NCBI RefSeq assembly: GCF_003007685.1
Contig: NZ_PXNN01000017.1
Coordinates: 1-64,000, forward strand
Direction: 5' to 3'
DNA length: 64,000 nt
Source: Marinobacter halophilus
GTDB taxonomy: Bacteria; Pseudomonadota; Gammaproteobacteria; Pseudomonadales; Oleiphilaceae
In this document: positions 8,924 through 17,004 of the stretch, piece after piece
How positions within the stretch are numbered: the stretch's first letter is position 1
Layout: each line of letters begins with the position of its first letter
Translations under genes and position numbers: made by a program
Notes under the pieces: generated by a model
The model's database searches: none
What the model saw: only the letters and a program-made list of their open reading frames with translations
Told to the model about the DNA's origin: nothing

Positions 8924-9226
8924 ATGATGAACACACAAGGTAAAGACACTCGCCTGGTGGCCCGTGTCGATGAAGAAACGCAGAGACTTATTGCTCATGC
9001 AGCAGAGTTAACGGGCCGCAGCTTGAGTCAGTTCCTGATCTACGCTGCAAAGAAAGAAGCACAAGAGGCCGAGCGTCAGGCGCTACAAATTCAGGTTTCC
9101 CGGCAAAGTGCTGATCTTATGCTGGAGCTGCTGGATAACCCTGAGCCGATTAACCCAAAGCTTCGGGAAGCTGCACTCAACCACAGGAAGTTGGCTGGTG
9201 ACTTTAAGAACCGAAGAAATCAGTAA
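8924..9226 (+). CDS. DUF1778 / TacA-like ribbon-helix-helix antitoxin
   Basis: About 100 residues. The N-terminus (TRLVARVDEETQRLIAHAA, then GRSLSQFLIYAA) is the RHH DNA-binding fold of DUF1778 antitoxins. The C-terminal part would wrap the GNAT toxin. The ATG at 8924 follows GGTGAAG. GTG 8915 and ATG 8927 are alternatives. The gene overlaps the toxin start by 29 bp, giving translational coupling, and two palindromic operators lie upstream. Confidence 0.9.
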   Translation: MMNTQGKDTRLVARVDEETQRLIAHAAELTGRSLSQFLIYAAKKEAQEAERQALQIQVSRQSADLMLELLDNPEPINPKLREAALNHRKLAGDFKNRRNQ

Positions 9227-9728
9227 AAAGCACAATCGGCGAAAATTTGACTGTGGTAAGCCTGCACTCAACGAGTTCTTAAAGAAAATTGCCCGGCAAA
9301 GTAGCCAGAAGATGGCGACACGGACTTATGTACTGATTGAAGATGAGGGCGACCCGACGGAGATCCTGGGTTATTACACTCTTCTTCCAAGCACCGTTGT
9401 CTTCCCCCAGGGGCATCCCCTGCAAAAGCGGTTTCCGTCGGGTCCGCCGGTTTACCGGCTGGCACGGCTTGCGGTTGATAACTCTGTGAAAGGGTATGGA
9501 TTAGGAGCGTACTTGCTGGTCGAGTGCCTGAGACGGGTTGTTGATGCGTCGATTTCAGTTGGTGGTATAGGCTGTGCGGTAGATGCCAAAGACGACGACT
9601 CAAAAAGATTCTACGAAAAGTTCGGGTTCGTCGCTATTGATGCCGTTGAGGGTGACGCTTTAGCTCTTTGGCTGCCTTTTGAACAATGTCTGGAAGCAGT
9701 CGAACTCTCACAGACAAGCGGACGGTAG
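9198..9728 (+). CDS. GNAT-family toxin (TacT-like aminoacyl-tRNA acetyltransferase)
   Basis: This is a GNAT acetyltransferase of about 176 residues paired with a DUF1778 antitoxin. Family members acetylate the amino group of charged tRNAs and stop translation. Visible features are the opening FDCGKPALNEFLKK, the acetyl-CoA loop VKGYGLGAYLL and the conserved FYEKFGF with its tyrosine. GTG 9198 is chosen because AGGAAG (9185-9190) sits seven bases upstream and the homologous part begins there. An open frame back to 9108 lies inside the antitoxin gene and is not expected to be used. Confidence 0.9.
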   Translation: MTLRTEEISKKHNRRKFDCGKPALNEFLKKIARQSSQKMATRTYVLIEDEGDPTEILGYYTLLPSTVVFPQGHPLQKRFPSGPPVYRLARLAVDNSVKGYGLGAYLLVECLRRVVDASISVGGIGCAVDAKDDDSKRFYEKFGFVAIDAVEGDALALWLPFEQCLEAVELSQTSGR

Positions 9729-9749
9729 TCGGGTTCTGCCGCGTTAATG

Positions 9750-9851
9750 AGGATCTTTCTAAAAAGAGGCGGAATTTCTCCCGGGGGAAGTGTTGGACTA
9801 TCCGCCTGAACGTTCGCTTTCGTGGTCGATCTGAACGTCCGATTTGCGACC
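9750..9851 (+). repeat. Dispersed repeat, copies 3 and 4, in the second long block
   Basis: CTATCCGCCTGAACGTTCGCTTTCG ends one copy (core from 9806), and a second diverged core, CTGAACGTCCGATTTGCGACC, is at 9831-9851. The preceding ~55 bp match the block before 8749, so the toxin-antitoxin pair is flanked on both sides by the same repeat in direct orientation. Confidence 0.7.
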
Positions 9852-9915
9852 TTTGTACCCCTTTCGAACCTCATTTTGGGAAGCCTGAATCTTTTACTGC
9901 GAGCTTGCCACAATA

Positions 9916-10052
9916 AGTTACCAACTATATTGTGATGGATGTGGGCTTTATTCTCGGCGATCGCCTCAAAAGTTACCAACTTTATTTATTTCTAACGATT
10001 GCGTGGTACCAAAAAGTAACGCTTCAAAAGATGATTTGGTACCAACTTTATT
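9916..10052 (+). repeat. Three iteron-like AT-rich direct repeats
   Basis: AGTTACCAACTATATT (9916-9931), AGTTACCAACTTTATT (9971-9986) and GGTACCAACTTTATT (10038-10052) are spaced about 55 and 67 bp apart. A further GGTACC near 10015 is followed by AGTAAC. No gene is visible in this 449-bp gap. At its end is a short perfect stem, GCCCGG-ctt-CCGGGC (10143-10157), without a T tract. The function of the repeats is unknown. Confidence 0.6.
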
Positions 10053-10177
10053 ATTATCCTACAGCTCCCTTGCAACATGCCAACAGAGACACCTGTGCAG
10101 TGACCAGGTTTTGGCCGTTCAGGCTTCTTGGATAGGGGCGCCGCCCGGCTTCCGGGCGACGGATACATCGGTGCGGG

Positions 10178-11614
10178 TCAGTCGGTGCTCAGGTCGGCCT
10201 CGACAATGAACAGTCGATTACCATCTACGGTATTGGGGTCCAGCATCTTCTGCTCCAGTTCACCACTGGTGGCCCAGGTGGCGAAGTCATCGTCATTCAG
10301 CACCCCCAGGTGCTGGTCGTCAATCACCCACAAGCCTTCCATCTTATCGTGCGGGTAGTCTACTTCGGCGACCATATCTACCACAAGGGACTTGCTGACC
10401 GGCGCGATCCCGGCGCTGGCCAGGGCACTCCAACCCTGCTCCAGAACGACCTCCTCCAGGGTCTTCCCAGACAATGTCAGGCCGAGCTCCGCATCCTGTT
10501 CAACGTCGCCACTGGCTGCAATGGTTTCCAGATTGGTCCCGGAGGCAAGATCAATGCGGTAGACCTGCTTTTGCGCATCCGGCGCTGCTGCTTCAGCACC
10601 ATTGGGGCCGCCATAGAGAAAGCTGCCATCGCGTTCGATCACCAGAAACTGAGTGGCGCTCAGGGCGACAATCTCGGAGTTGGAGTTCTGGGTCTTTTCC
10701 TGGCGGTAGAGGTACTGCCCGATGTCGCCGGACTTCAGGTTAACGGTCACGATGCGGGTAATGTCCAGGTCCTTCACGGCACTGCTGGGGTTATACATGG
10801 TGGACTGCATGATGCCCACCAGGGTTTTCTCATCCGGCGTAACGGCCAGTCCCTCCATTCCCCGATTGGCGCGACGGTTGCCGAATTCGGCCGGCAGAGT
10901 CAGGTCAACCCGATCATCGTTGGTAAAGGCGTTAATGCGACCGATCTCCCGGCCCTCGGCATCAAAATGAACAATATGGGGGCCATACTCATCGCTGACC
11001 CAGAAGGTACCGTCCGACAGGGCCACCAGACCCTCCCCGTCCAGACCATAGTCGTCAAGCGCAAACGGATTGGTGGTTTCATCGTAGGGCTGGCTGTCAT
11101 TCTCAAGAATGGGCTGGCCGTCGGCGTGGTACGGCGTTTCACCGGTTCCACCCAGGGCGGAACTGTTGGGCAGGCCGGTGATCGGGGACCCATCGGGGCG
11201 CTTCAGCAGGATCGTATCAACTTGCTCAATTATACCGTCCGCCTGTACCTCGAACAGCGCAATGCGTGGGGTGTAGTCCGGTGTCGGGAATATTTTGCCT
11301 TTACCATGGTCGCCTGTGAACTTGGCATTGGGGCCCCGATCGGTCAGGGCATAAAAACGGTTCGAGTCCGAAGGGTGGGCTGTCATCGCCGAACCGAAAC
11401 CGCCATTACGAATCTCAAAAATCTGCTGGGACTTGCCGTCAATTAGGTCATTCCTCAACACGTTATAGGGCAGGGACACACCTTCCGCCGGATAACTGTC
11501 AAACACGGAACTGCTGGCGTTGTCGGTGTCATCGTCGCTGTCGCTGCAACCTACCAGCATGGAAGATGCCACCAGAGATGCCAGAAGCAGTTTATGTTTA
11601 TTCATCGACTTCAT
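10178..11614 (-). CDS. Esterase-like phytase-domain lipoprotein
   Basis: This 478-residue exported protein has a lipoprotein signal with lipobox LVGC (cleavage before Cys ~23), followed by an acidic linker. The body matches the 'esterase-like activity of phytase' domain, with phrases such as YALTDRGPNAKF, GLDGEGLVALSDGTFWVSDEYGPHI and RGMEGLAVTPDEKTLVG, typical of its beta-propeller repeats. Members are linked to phosphate-ester hydrolysis, but the substrate is not readable. AAGGAA precedes ATG 11614. It follows the 11677 gene on the same strand and probably shares its PHO-box promoter. Confidence 0.85.
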   Translation of the reverse strand: MKSMNKHKLLLASLVASSMLVGCSDSDDDTDNASSSVFDSYPAEGVSLPYNVLRNDLIDGKSQQIFEIRNGGFGSAMTAHPSDSNRFYALTDRGPNAKFTGDHGKGKIFPTPDYTPRIALFEVQADGIIEQVDTILLKRPDGSPITGLPNSSALGGTGETPYHADGQPILENDSQPYDETTNPFALDDYGLDGEGLVALSDGTFWVSDEYGPHIVHFDAEGREIGRINAFTNDDRVDLTLPAEFGNRRANRGMEGLAVTPDEKTLVGIMQSTMYNPSSAVKDLDITRIVTVNLKSGDIGQYLYRQEKTQNSNSEIVALSATQFLVIERDGSFLYGGPNGAEAAAPDAQKQVYRIDLASGTNLETIAASGDVEQDAELGLTLSGKTLEEVVLEQGWSALASAGIAPVSKSLVVDMVAEVDYPHDKMEGLWVIDDQHLGVLNDDDFATWATSGELEQKMLDPNTVDGNRLFIVEADLSTD

Positions 11615-11676
11615 TATCTATTTCCTTTATCGCGTAAAGATTACAACACAGTGCCCAGCCCCCCCGGGACCGTGTA

Positions 11677-12552
11677 TCACTGGCAGAATGCAGGATTAAA
11701 GCCGTAGACGAAGGCCGTCTTGGTCTGAGAATCGGGGGCGACCCATGGGGACAAGGATTTGAGCACCTCAAAGGACCGGGCCGCCCGATTAACCACCTTG
11801 CGCGTGTAATCAGCGGATCCATCCTCATAACGGAATGACAGTTCGGCAACCAGCGGCGACTGGGCGCCCAACGGCACCCCCTGATACCAGAGGGTCACGC
11901 TGATCTCGGCATCGTGCTGGCCCAAGTCGATCTCCACTCCACGGTAGACATGTTCACGAATCACCAGGTTGCCTACCAGTGAAAGGGCCTGGCCATCCGG
12001 GAGTCCATAATCATCCTCAAAGCCGGGAAAATGATGATTAATGTCCTTTATCTCGTTCAGGTTCCGCGAATTGGGAGCCTTGGTGGAGTGGCTGTACACC
12101 ACCTTGAAAGGCTCGGTGGAGGTGGCCCCTATATCGGATTCTAGCTTGGTCTCGGCACCGGAGGTGGACGACGATACGTCTTCAAAGTCTGAAATATAGC
12201 GGTCACGACTGCGGAACTTGAGGGTGACTTCCGACTGGCCGCTTTCCACCCGATCGCGGAAGGAATAGCCCATTTGGCGGAGCTGACAGGAGCCCTGAAC
12301 GTCAAAGAAGCGCACGTCCCGCTGCTTGGCCAGGTAGGCACCGCCAGAGACATCACGGGCAATAGCCAACTCGATTTCGGTCTCGGCCAGTGCCAGCAGC
12401 TGCCCTACCGACACCGCTTCGTTCTGGTAGGTAAACTGGCTGGCATCCAGCATCATCTTGTACTCGCGGGAAATGACATCGGGGTTGGCCTTCACCATTG
12501 TACTTAGCAGGATGGCGACAATCAGGACCATGGGGCGGCGACAGGCTGTCAT
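11677..12552 (-). CDS. Exported protein of unknown function, first gene after a PHO box
   Basis: 291 residues with an N-terminal signal peptide (MVLIVAILLSTMVKA). The mature part has charged, beta-rich phrases (VRFFDVQGSC, EVTLKFRSRDRYI) that faintly recall CYTH-like phosphate-binding domains, which is a weak resemblance only. It ends AFVYGFNPAFCQ, and the terminal Cys could pair with the Cys in QGSCQL. The gene lies 62 bp upstream of the phytase-like lipoprotein gene on the same strand. Repeated PhoB-type sites lie about 60-115 bp before its start, suggesting a role in phosphate scavenging. Confidence 0.75.
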   Translation of the reverse strand: MTACRRPMVLIVAILLSTMVKANPDVISREYKMMLDASQFTYQNEAVSVGQLLALAETEIELAIARDVSGGAYLAKQRDVRFFDVQGSCQLRQMGYSFRDRVESGQSEVTLKFRSRDRYISDFEDVSSSTSGAETKLESDIGATSTEPFKVVYSHSTKAPNSRNLNEIKDINHHFPGFEDDYGLPDGQALSLVGNLVIREHVYRGVEIDLGQHDAEISVTLWYQGVPLGAQSPLVAELSFRYEDGSADYTRKVVNRAARSFEVLKSLSPWVAPDSQTKTAFVYGFNPAFCQ

Positions 12553-12613
12553 AACTTATTTTCCCTAATATGTAACCAGGCCAACAACCTGCCAGAACAC
12601 TAATCTAGCGAAC

Positions 12614-12667
12614 AAACATGACAGGCCCGTTACCGTTGTATGACGACTTCATGATCACTTCATGACA
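12614..12667 (-). promoter_or_regulatory. PHO box (PhoB operator), at least three contiguous units
   Basis: Read on the minus strand, three 11-bp units follow each other without a gap: TGTCATGAAGT (12667-12657), GATCATGAAGT (12656-12646) and CGTCATACAAC (12645-12635). A further unit, CTGTCATGTTT, is at 12624-12614. This is the direct-repeat pattern of PhoB sites (CTGTCAT plus an AT-rich spacer, 11-bp period). It faces the exported protein and phytase-like genes, so phosphate-starvation induction is likely. Confidence 0.7.
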
Positions 12668-12734
12668 CACCTTGAGACACACCGACATGGATACTACCGC
12701 TACGGCCACCCGCTGCAGGGAGCCTACGTGTTGC

Positions 12735-12875
12735 TCATCGGACGAGTTGATTAAGCCAACGGACAATGGCGCTCTCAGTCACACCTAATGACATTCTGGC
12801 CTGGGGAATGGTGTAACCTTGATCCAGCACCAGGCATGGCTGCATGCGTTGGTACTCTCGTGTGACGAAAAGAGT
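12735..12875 (-). pseudogene. IS3-type OrfA remnant
   Basis: On the minus strand the frame reads FVTREYQR ... [30 protein letters not shown]. This is the helix-turn-helix of an IS3-family OrfA (FTxEFK...VLDQGYSxxEAARSLGVS...RWVxQL). Only about 45 residues remain, with no orfB and no terminal repeat. It is unrelated to the intact IS at the left end of the window. Confidence 0.65.
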
Positions 12876-13061
12876 CAGGTACAAGCGTTGGACCTGACTC
12901 AGCCGGGCCTCCCCCTGACGAAGGGACGAGTACAAACCATGACTCATGATTACAAGCGTCATGGCACAACCACTTTGTTTGCCGCACTCAATGTGTTGGA
13001 CGGGACAGTGATCGGGCAATGCCAGCAAAGTAAAAGTGACGCAGTCAAATTTCTGCAATGA
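12858..13061 (+). pseudogene. IS630-family transposase fragment
   Basis: The plus strand reads [18 protein letters not shown], then [19 protein letters not shown] and LDGTVIGQC. This is the central DDE segment (CVDEKSQIQALDRTQPGLP...) of IS630-family transposases. The N-terminal third and the C-terminal catalytic part are missing, and the frame ends [11 protein letters not shown]. It abuts the IS3 OrfA remnant on the opposite strand, forming a small IS graveyard. Confidence 0.8.
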
Positions 13062-13104
13062 TAAAGCGCGCTGCCTAATTGCTCTTATTTGAGAACGGGG
13101 TAAG

Positions 13105-13413
13105 GTGATTCGGGTAATTTACCGCTGGCAAATAGAGGAAGATGACTTCGCAAACTTCCAAGAGGTGTGGAGCCGCACCACGAATCACATACATGAGACT
13201 GTGGCGGGAGCGTTGGGAAGCTTTATGCTTCGTAGCCCAGAAGATCCGACTGAAATTCTGACAGTGGCAAAGTGGGATTCAGTAGAGAACTGGAAGACAT
13301 TCTGGGTGGCGGATAATCCGTCCGAGATGAAGGGGATGCGGGAGATAGCTCAGCGGATTTCCGTGACCGTATACGATGAAGTTGACGACTTTACGCGGAG
13401 TCACGCAGAGTAG
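13105..13413 (+). CDS. Small antibiotic-biosynthesis-monooxygenase-like (ABM) domain protein
   Basis: This 102-residue protein appears to have the dimeric ferredoxin-like ABM fold: an N-terminal strand (IRVIYRWQI), a helix (FANFQEVWSRTTNHI), a strand with GSFMLRSPEDP and ILTVAKWDS, then a second helix beginning VENWKTFW. ABM proteins range from quinone monooxygenases to stress proteins of unknown role, so the activity is open. Translation starts at GTG 13105. A 70-bp folded site like an integron attC starts 24 bp after the stop, suggesting the gene arrived as a cassette. Confidence 0.75.
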   Translation: MIRVIYRWQIEEDDFANFQEVWSRTTNHIHETVAGALGSFMLRSPEDPTEILTVAKWDSVENWKTFWVADNPSEMKGMREIAQRISVTVYDEVDDFTRSHAE

Positions 13414-13436
13414 CTCGGCGGGATCGTTTACGTGCC

Positions 13437-13506
13437 ATATAACCAGTGGCTGTTGTCGGACGCAGCAACGCTGGCGCTTCGGTGCACCGCAAAGCCAAGG
13501 CGTTAT
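13437..13506 (+). other. attC-like folded recombination site
   Basis: The pieces of an integron attC are present in order: R'' ATAAC at 13439-13443, L'' GGCTgTTG at 13448-13455, a central variable part with its own stem around CGCTTCGG, L' CAAAGCC at 13490-13496, and R' within GCGTTAT ending at 13505. L'' pairs with L' leaving one base unpaired, as in real attC sites, and R'' pairs with R'. The ends resemble Vibrio cholerae repeats (TATAAC ... GCGTTAT). No integrase gene is in the window. Confidence 0.55.
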
Positions 13507-13514
13507 CGCACCAT

Positions 13515-13535
13515 CTGAATGTTCGCTTTGCGACC
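13515..13535 (+). repeat. Dispersed repeat, copy 5
   Basis: GAATGTTCGCTTTGCGACC preceded by CT, ten bases downstream of the attC-like site. The 366-bp gap between the ABM gene and the MocR start contains this copy, the attC-like site and a candidate MocR operator, with no further gene recognised. Confidence 0.8.
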
Positions 13536-13651
13536 AAGTTAAGATTACCAGCGAATTTGTCGGCTTAAATATCGTAGAGCGGCTGTGCCACAGAGATGGT
13601 GGGCTGAAAACCGTGCAAAGGTCACGTTAATGGGTGGTGATGCATCTGTAG

Positions 13652-13674
13652 TGGTTCAATGGTTCCAGCAACCA
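13652..13674 (+). promoter_or_regulatory. Possible operator before the MocR gene
   Basis: Two direct TGGTTC hexamers (13652-13657 and 13660-13665) are followed by an inverted partner, AACCA (13670-13674), about 105 bp before the MocR start. Closely spaced direct and inverted repeats are usual for MocR targets, but no known consensus was matched. Confidence 0.3.
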
Positions 13675-13779
13675 ACGTAAGTGGTAATCCCGTCATCAAC
13701 TCAGTCGTCTGTGGAAACGGGGCAGTGCCCAAGTGATGTTCAGTTTGGTAACTCTGGTATCTATGACGCCGATGATGGC

Positions 13780-15222
13780 ATGGTACAGATTAAGTTCTGG
13801 GGGAGACTTTCGTTGGCTGAAGAAACGTACCGCTATCAGCAGCTGGAACAGTGGCTACAGCAGGGCATCTCTGATGGGAGGTGGAAGGTAGGCGACCGCC
13901 TGCCATCCATTCGCGAGATCTGTGCTCAGCAGGGCCTGTCAAAGGCGACGGTTCAGCATGCCCTTCAGCGACTTGAGGCCCAGGGGCTGCTGGAAGTCCG
14001 GCCCAAGGCTGGACATTTTGTCACTCTGGTGCCCACAGCCACTGAACCACCCCGGGTGACATCCCAAATCGATGTGCCGCGCCCCGTCAACGTCAGTGAT
14101 TTGTTGTTGGATATTATGGGCCGAAGCGCCGCCTTTGATCTTCTGCCGGAGTTGCATGCCGGCGATCTGCCACCTGGCATTATTGCTCTTAACCGGTCTA
14201 TTGGAAGAGCGCTCCGACGGCAGCGTGGTGCCGACTTCCAGTATTACGACAAGCCAGCCGGCGACTTTGCGTTGCGGGAGCAGCTTGGGCTTCTTTTGGC
14301 CAAAAGAGGGTGGCCGGCCACAACCGACGGGTTATGCATAACCTCTGGCTGTCAGCATGCCCTTTTCCTGGCGCTCATGGCCTGCTGTCAGCGGGGGGAC
14401 GTCGTCGCTGTGGAATCACCGGGTTTTTACGGCGTGTTGCAGTTGCTGGAACAACTCGGTTTGCAGGTCATGGAAATACCAACCTCCACGGCAACCGGAA
14501 TGGACATGGAGGCCCTAGAAGAAGCGCTGGGACGCTGGGATATTCAGGCTTGCATCGTGTCACCGGCGTTCGCGACACCTGGTGGTGCGTTGATGTCCGA
14601 TGCTTCTCGGCGGCGGCTAATGGTATTGGCGGAAGAATATGATCTGGCCGTTATCGAGGACGATATATACGCGGAATCAGGATTTTCACAGGTACCCGAC
14701 ACGCTCAAGGCCCTGGATGACACGGATCGGGTCATTCACTGCAGCTCGTTTTCCAAGGTGTTGTCCAGGGATCTGCGCCTGGGCTGGATTTCAGGGGGGC
14801 GCTGGCATCAAAGGATACTGCACCTGAAGATGGTAACTCAGCTGGCGAGCAGTCGTTATTTGCAGCAAGGCGTTGCCGAGTATATGAAAGACGGGGAGCT
14901 GTCCGCGCACTTGCGCCGGCAACGGAAATTGCTGAGGGCGCAGCGTGATCGGTTGCTGGCCTCCCTGCAGGCCTGGCCGGTCCCGGTAAGAGTGACGGCG
15001 CCCCAGGGCGGCCTGGCGGTCTGGCTGGAACTTCCTGCAACGGTCGATACCCTGGCGGCCTACCGTAAGGCGCTTGATGCAGGGGTTGTGATCACCCCTG
15101 GCCCGCTTTTTTCTGCTTCAGGCGAGTACGCCAACTGCCTGAGGATCAGTTTTTCTCATCCTTGGGACGAGCGGCGTATCCGCGCCCTGAACCAGCTGCC
15201 AGAATTACTGAATCTTACCTGA
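13780..15222 (+). CDS. MocR-type transcriptional regulator (GntR HTH fused to aminotransferase)
   Basis: From ATG 13780 the protein has 480 residues. A GntR winged helix at about 25-90 (DRLPSIREICAQQGLSKATVQHALQRLE) is followed by a fold-type I PLP aminotransferase domain. The PLP lysine is in SSFSKVLSRDLRLGW, and the substrate/cofactor segments ESPGFYG, AFATPGG and EDDIYAE are recognisable. MocR proteins sense PLP or amino-acid adducts and control neighbouring metabolic or transport genes. The open frame continues upstream to 13681, but those residues do not look like the family. The usual divergent target gene is absent, possibly displaced by the mobile DNA on the left. Confidence 0.88.
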   Translation: MVQIKFWGRLSLAEETYRYQQLEQWLQQGISDGRWKVGDRLPSIREICAQQGLSKATVQHALQRLEAQGLLEVRPKAGHFVTLVPTATEPPRVTSQIDVPRPVNVSDLLLDIMGRSAAFDLLPELHAGDLPPGIIALNRSIGRALRRQRGADFQYYDKPAGDFALREQLGLLLAKRGWPATTDGLCITSGCQHALFLALMACCQRGDVVAVESPGFYGVLQLLEQLGLQVMEIPTSTATGMDMEALEEALGRWDIQACIVSPAFATPGGALMSDASRRRLMVLAEEYDLAVIEDDIYAESGFSQVPDTLKALDDTDRVIHCSSFSKVLSRDLRLGWISGGRWHQRILHLKMVTQLASSRYLQQGVAEYMKDGELSAHLRRQRKLLRAQRDRLLASLQAWPVPVRVTAPQGGLAVWLELPATVDTLAAYRKALDAGVVITPGPLFSASGEYANCLRISFSHPWDERRIRALNQLPELLNLT

Positions 15223-15321
15223 CTGCCCATCTGTCCCTATTTAAAATTAAAAATTTGAGCCTGCACCGATCCGGCGGAACTGGATAACCTCACTTTTAAA
15301 CAGAACGAGTGTGGGTGAGTG

Positions 15322-16713
15322 ATGAGCCAGAATATACCGCTTCGCAATATCGATACTAATCCTGAAAGCTCCCGGCTCATGGATAAAATTCATACACGCA
15401 GTTTCAAGGGCTATTTCAGGCGCTTGAGAATTCTTGGCGGAGCACTTCTATTTACACTGTATTTTGGAACCGTCTGGCTGACCTGGGGCGACCGCCAGGC
15501 GGTCTTCTGGGACCTTTCTGAAAAGCAATTCCATATATTTGGCAGTACCTTCTGGCCTCAGGATCTGGTTCTCCTGTCCGCAATCCTGATCATCTGTGCA
15601 TTCGGGTTGTTCTTTTTAACCGTGCTGGCCGGGCGGGTCTGGTGCGGATATACCTGTCCCCAGAGTGTGTGGACTTGGATTTTCATGTGGGCCGAGAAGG
15701 TTACCGAGGGTGACCGTAATCAGCGCATAAAGCTCGACCGGGCTCCGATGACTGCCGGCAAGTTTCTCAAGCGCACCCAGAAGCATACCCTGTGGTTGCT
15801 GATCAGCCTGGCAACGGCGGTCACTTTCGTTGGTTACTTTACGCCCATCCGAGAACTGGTCTCCAACCTGGTTACCCTGGAAGTGGGAAAGATGGCGCTT
15901 TTCTGGGTTTTTTTCTTTACGGCGGCAACCTACATCAACGCAGGATGGCTCCGTGAAAAGGTGTGCCTGCATATGTGCCCCTATGGCCGTTTCCAGTCGT
16001 CCATGCTGGATCAGGACTCATTGGTCATTACTTATGATGCAGCGCGGGGCGAGTCCAGGGGGCCTCGAAAGAAAGGTGCGGATTATAAGTCCGACGGGCT
16101 GGGTGACTGTATCGACTGCCAGATGTGCGTTCAGGTGTGCCCTACAGGTATCGATATTCGTGACGGTCTGCAAATGGAGTGCATCGGGTGTGCGGCCTGT
16201 ATCGATGCCTGTGACTCTGTCATGGACAAAATGGGCTACAGCACAGGACTGATTCGCTACACCAGTGAAAGGGCGTTGGAGGGCCGTGATCTGCGTATTG
16301 TCAGGCCGAGAATGCTCGGTTATGCCGTCGTTCTGTTCGCTATGTTTGCAACTTTTTCCTGGGCTATCGTCTCCAGACCAATGCTGACTCTTGATATCGA
16401 GAAAGACCGTGGCTTGTTTCGATACAACGCGGAAGGCCATATTGAAAACAGTTATGTATTGAAGATTCTCAACAAGAGCCAACAAAGTCAGAGTTATGAA
16501 ATTGGTGTGTCTGGAGTGGACGGCTTGCACCTGAGCTCTGCAGCTACAGGAACTGTGGGGGCAGGAGAGAGGGTCGAGCTGCCAGTTTCCGTATCCGTTC
16601 CACCTGAATCCCTTGGGAGTGAGGTCAGTACACTCAACTTCCATCTCCAATCAGTGGAAGATCCTGCAATGAAACTTGTCGAAAACAGTAAGTTCACGGG
16701 GACAATACGATGA
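15322..16713 (+). CDS. ccoG: Cytochrome c oxidase accessory protein CcoG
   Basis: A membrane iron-sulfur protein involved in copper handling for cbb3 oxidase assembly. Several transmembrane segments are present (ILGGALLFTLYFGTVWL, DLVLLSAILIICAFGLFF, and others). The signature CGYTCPQSVW near residue 110 and two ferredoxin clusters (CIDCQMCVQVCP, CIGCAACIDAC) are all intact. A C-terminal Ig-like periplasmic domain (about residues 355-464) completes the family length. ATG 15322 is chosen; the preceding GTG at 15319 would add one residue. The stop overlaps the next gene by four bases. No cbb3 subunit genes are adjacent. Confidence 0.95.
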   Translation: MSQNIPLRNIDTNPESSRLMDKIHTRSFKGYFRRLRILGGALLFTLYFGTVWLTWGDRQAVFWDLSEKQFHIFGSTFWPQDLVLLSAILIICAFGLFFLTVLAGRVWCGYTCPQSVWTWIFMWAEKVTEGDRNQRIKLDRAPMTAGKFLKRTQKHTLWLLISLATAVTFVGYFTPIRELVSNLVTLEVGKMALFWVFFFTAATYINAGWLREKVCLHMCPYGRFQSSMLDQDSLVITYDAARGESRGPRKKGADYKSDGLGDCIDCQMCVQVCPTGIDIRDGLQMECIGCAACIDACDSVMDKMGYSTGLIRYTSERALEGRDLRIVRPRMLGYAVVLFAMFATFSWAIVSRPMLTLDIEKDRGLFRYNAEGHIENSYVLKILNKSQQSQSYEIGVSGVDGLHLSSAATGTVGAGERVELPVSVSVPPESLGSEVSTLNFHLQSVEDPAMKLVENSKFTGTIR

Positions 16714-16928
16714 CTGACAAGAATCATGGGTCAAGCAAAAGCGTAAGATTTCTGAACCTTATGCAAAGCATCCTTGGAGCAGCGTTGGGTGTCCAGTCCA
16801 GCCGCCGCCATGAGGAGGATTTTAATAGCAGTAGCCCGCTTCCCTATATTCTGGGAGGGCTCCTGTTCACGGCTTCCTTTGTTGGAGTTCTACTTCTTGT
16901 TGTGCATTTAGTGCTTGATGGAGTTTGA
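16710..16928 (+). CDS. DUF2970 small membrane protein
   Basis: A 72-residue protein with a short polar N-terminus, the conserved FLNLMQSILGAALGVQSSRRHEEDF stretch in two adjoining parts, and one C-terminal transmembrane helix (YILGGLLFTASFVGVLLLVVHLVL). It starts within the ccoG stop (ATGA), so it is translationally coupled to ccoG and probably works with cytochrome oxidase assembly, although the function of the family is unknown. Confidence 0.88.
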   Translation: MTDKNHGSSKSVRFLNLMQSILGAALGVQSSRRHEEDFNSSSPLPYILGGLLFTASFVGVLLLVVHLVLDGV

Positions 16929-17004
16929 TCAATAATCCCACAACGGCTGGACTGGACTTCCTCCGATACGCATGACACACCCCAGCCTCAAACGGAGGTT
17001 GGCT

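Noticed and set aside
10310..11446. Long open frame on the plus strand antisense to the phytase-like gene
   Set aside because: It is a shadow of the real minus-strand gene, which has a lipoprotein signal and matching domain; the plus-strand translation resembles no protein and has no ribosome site.
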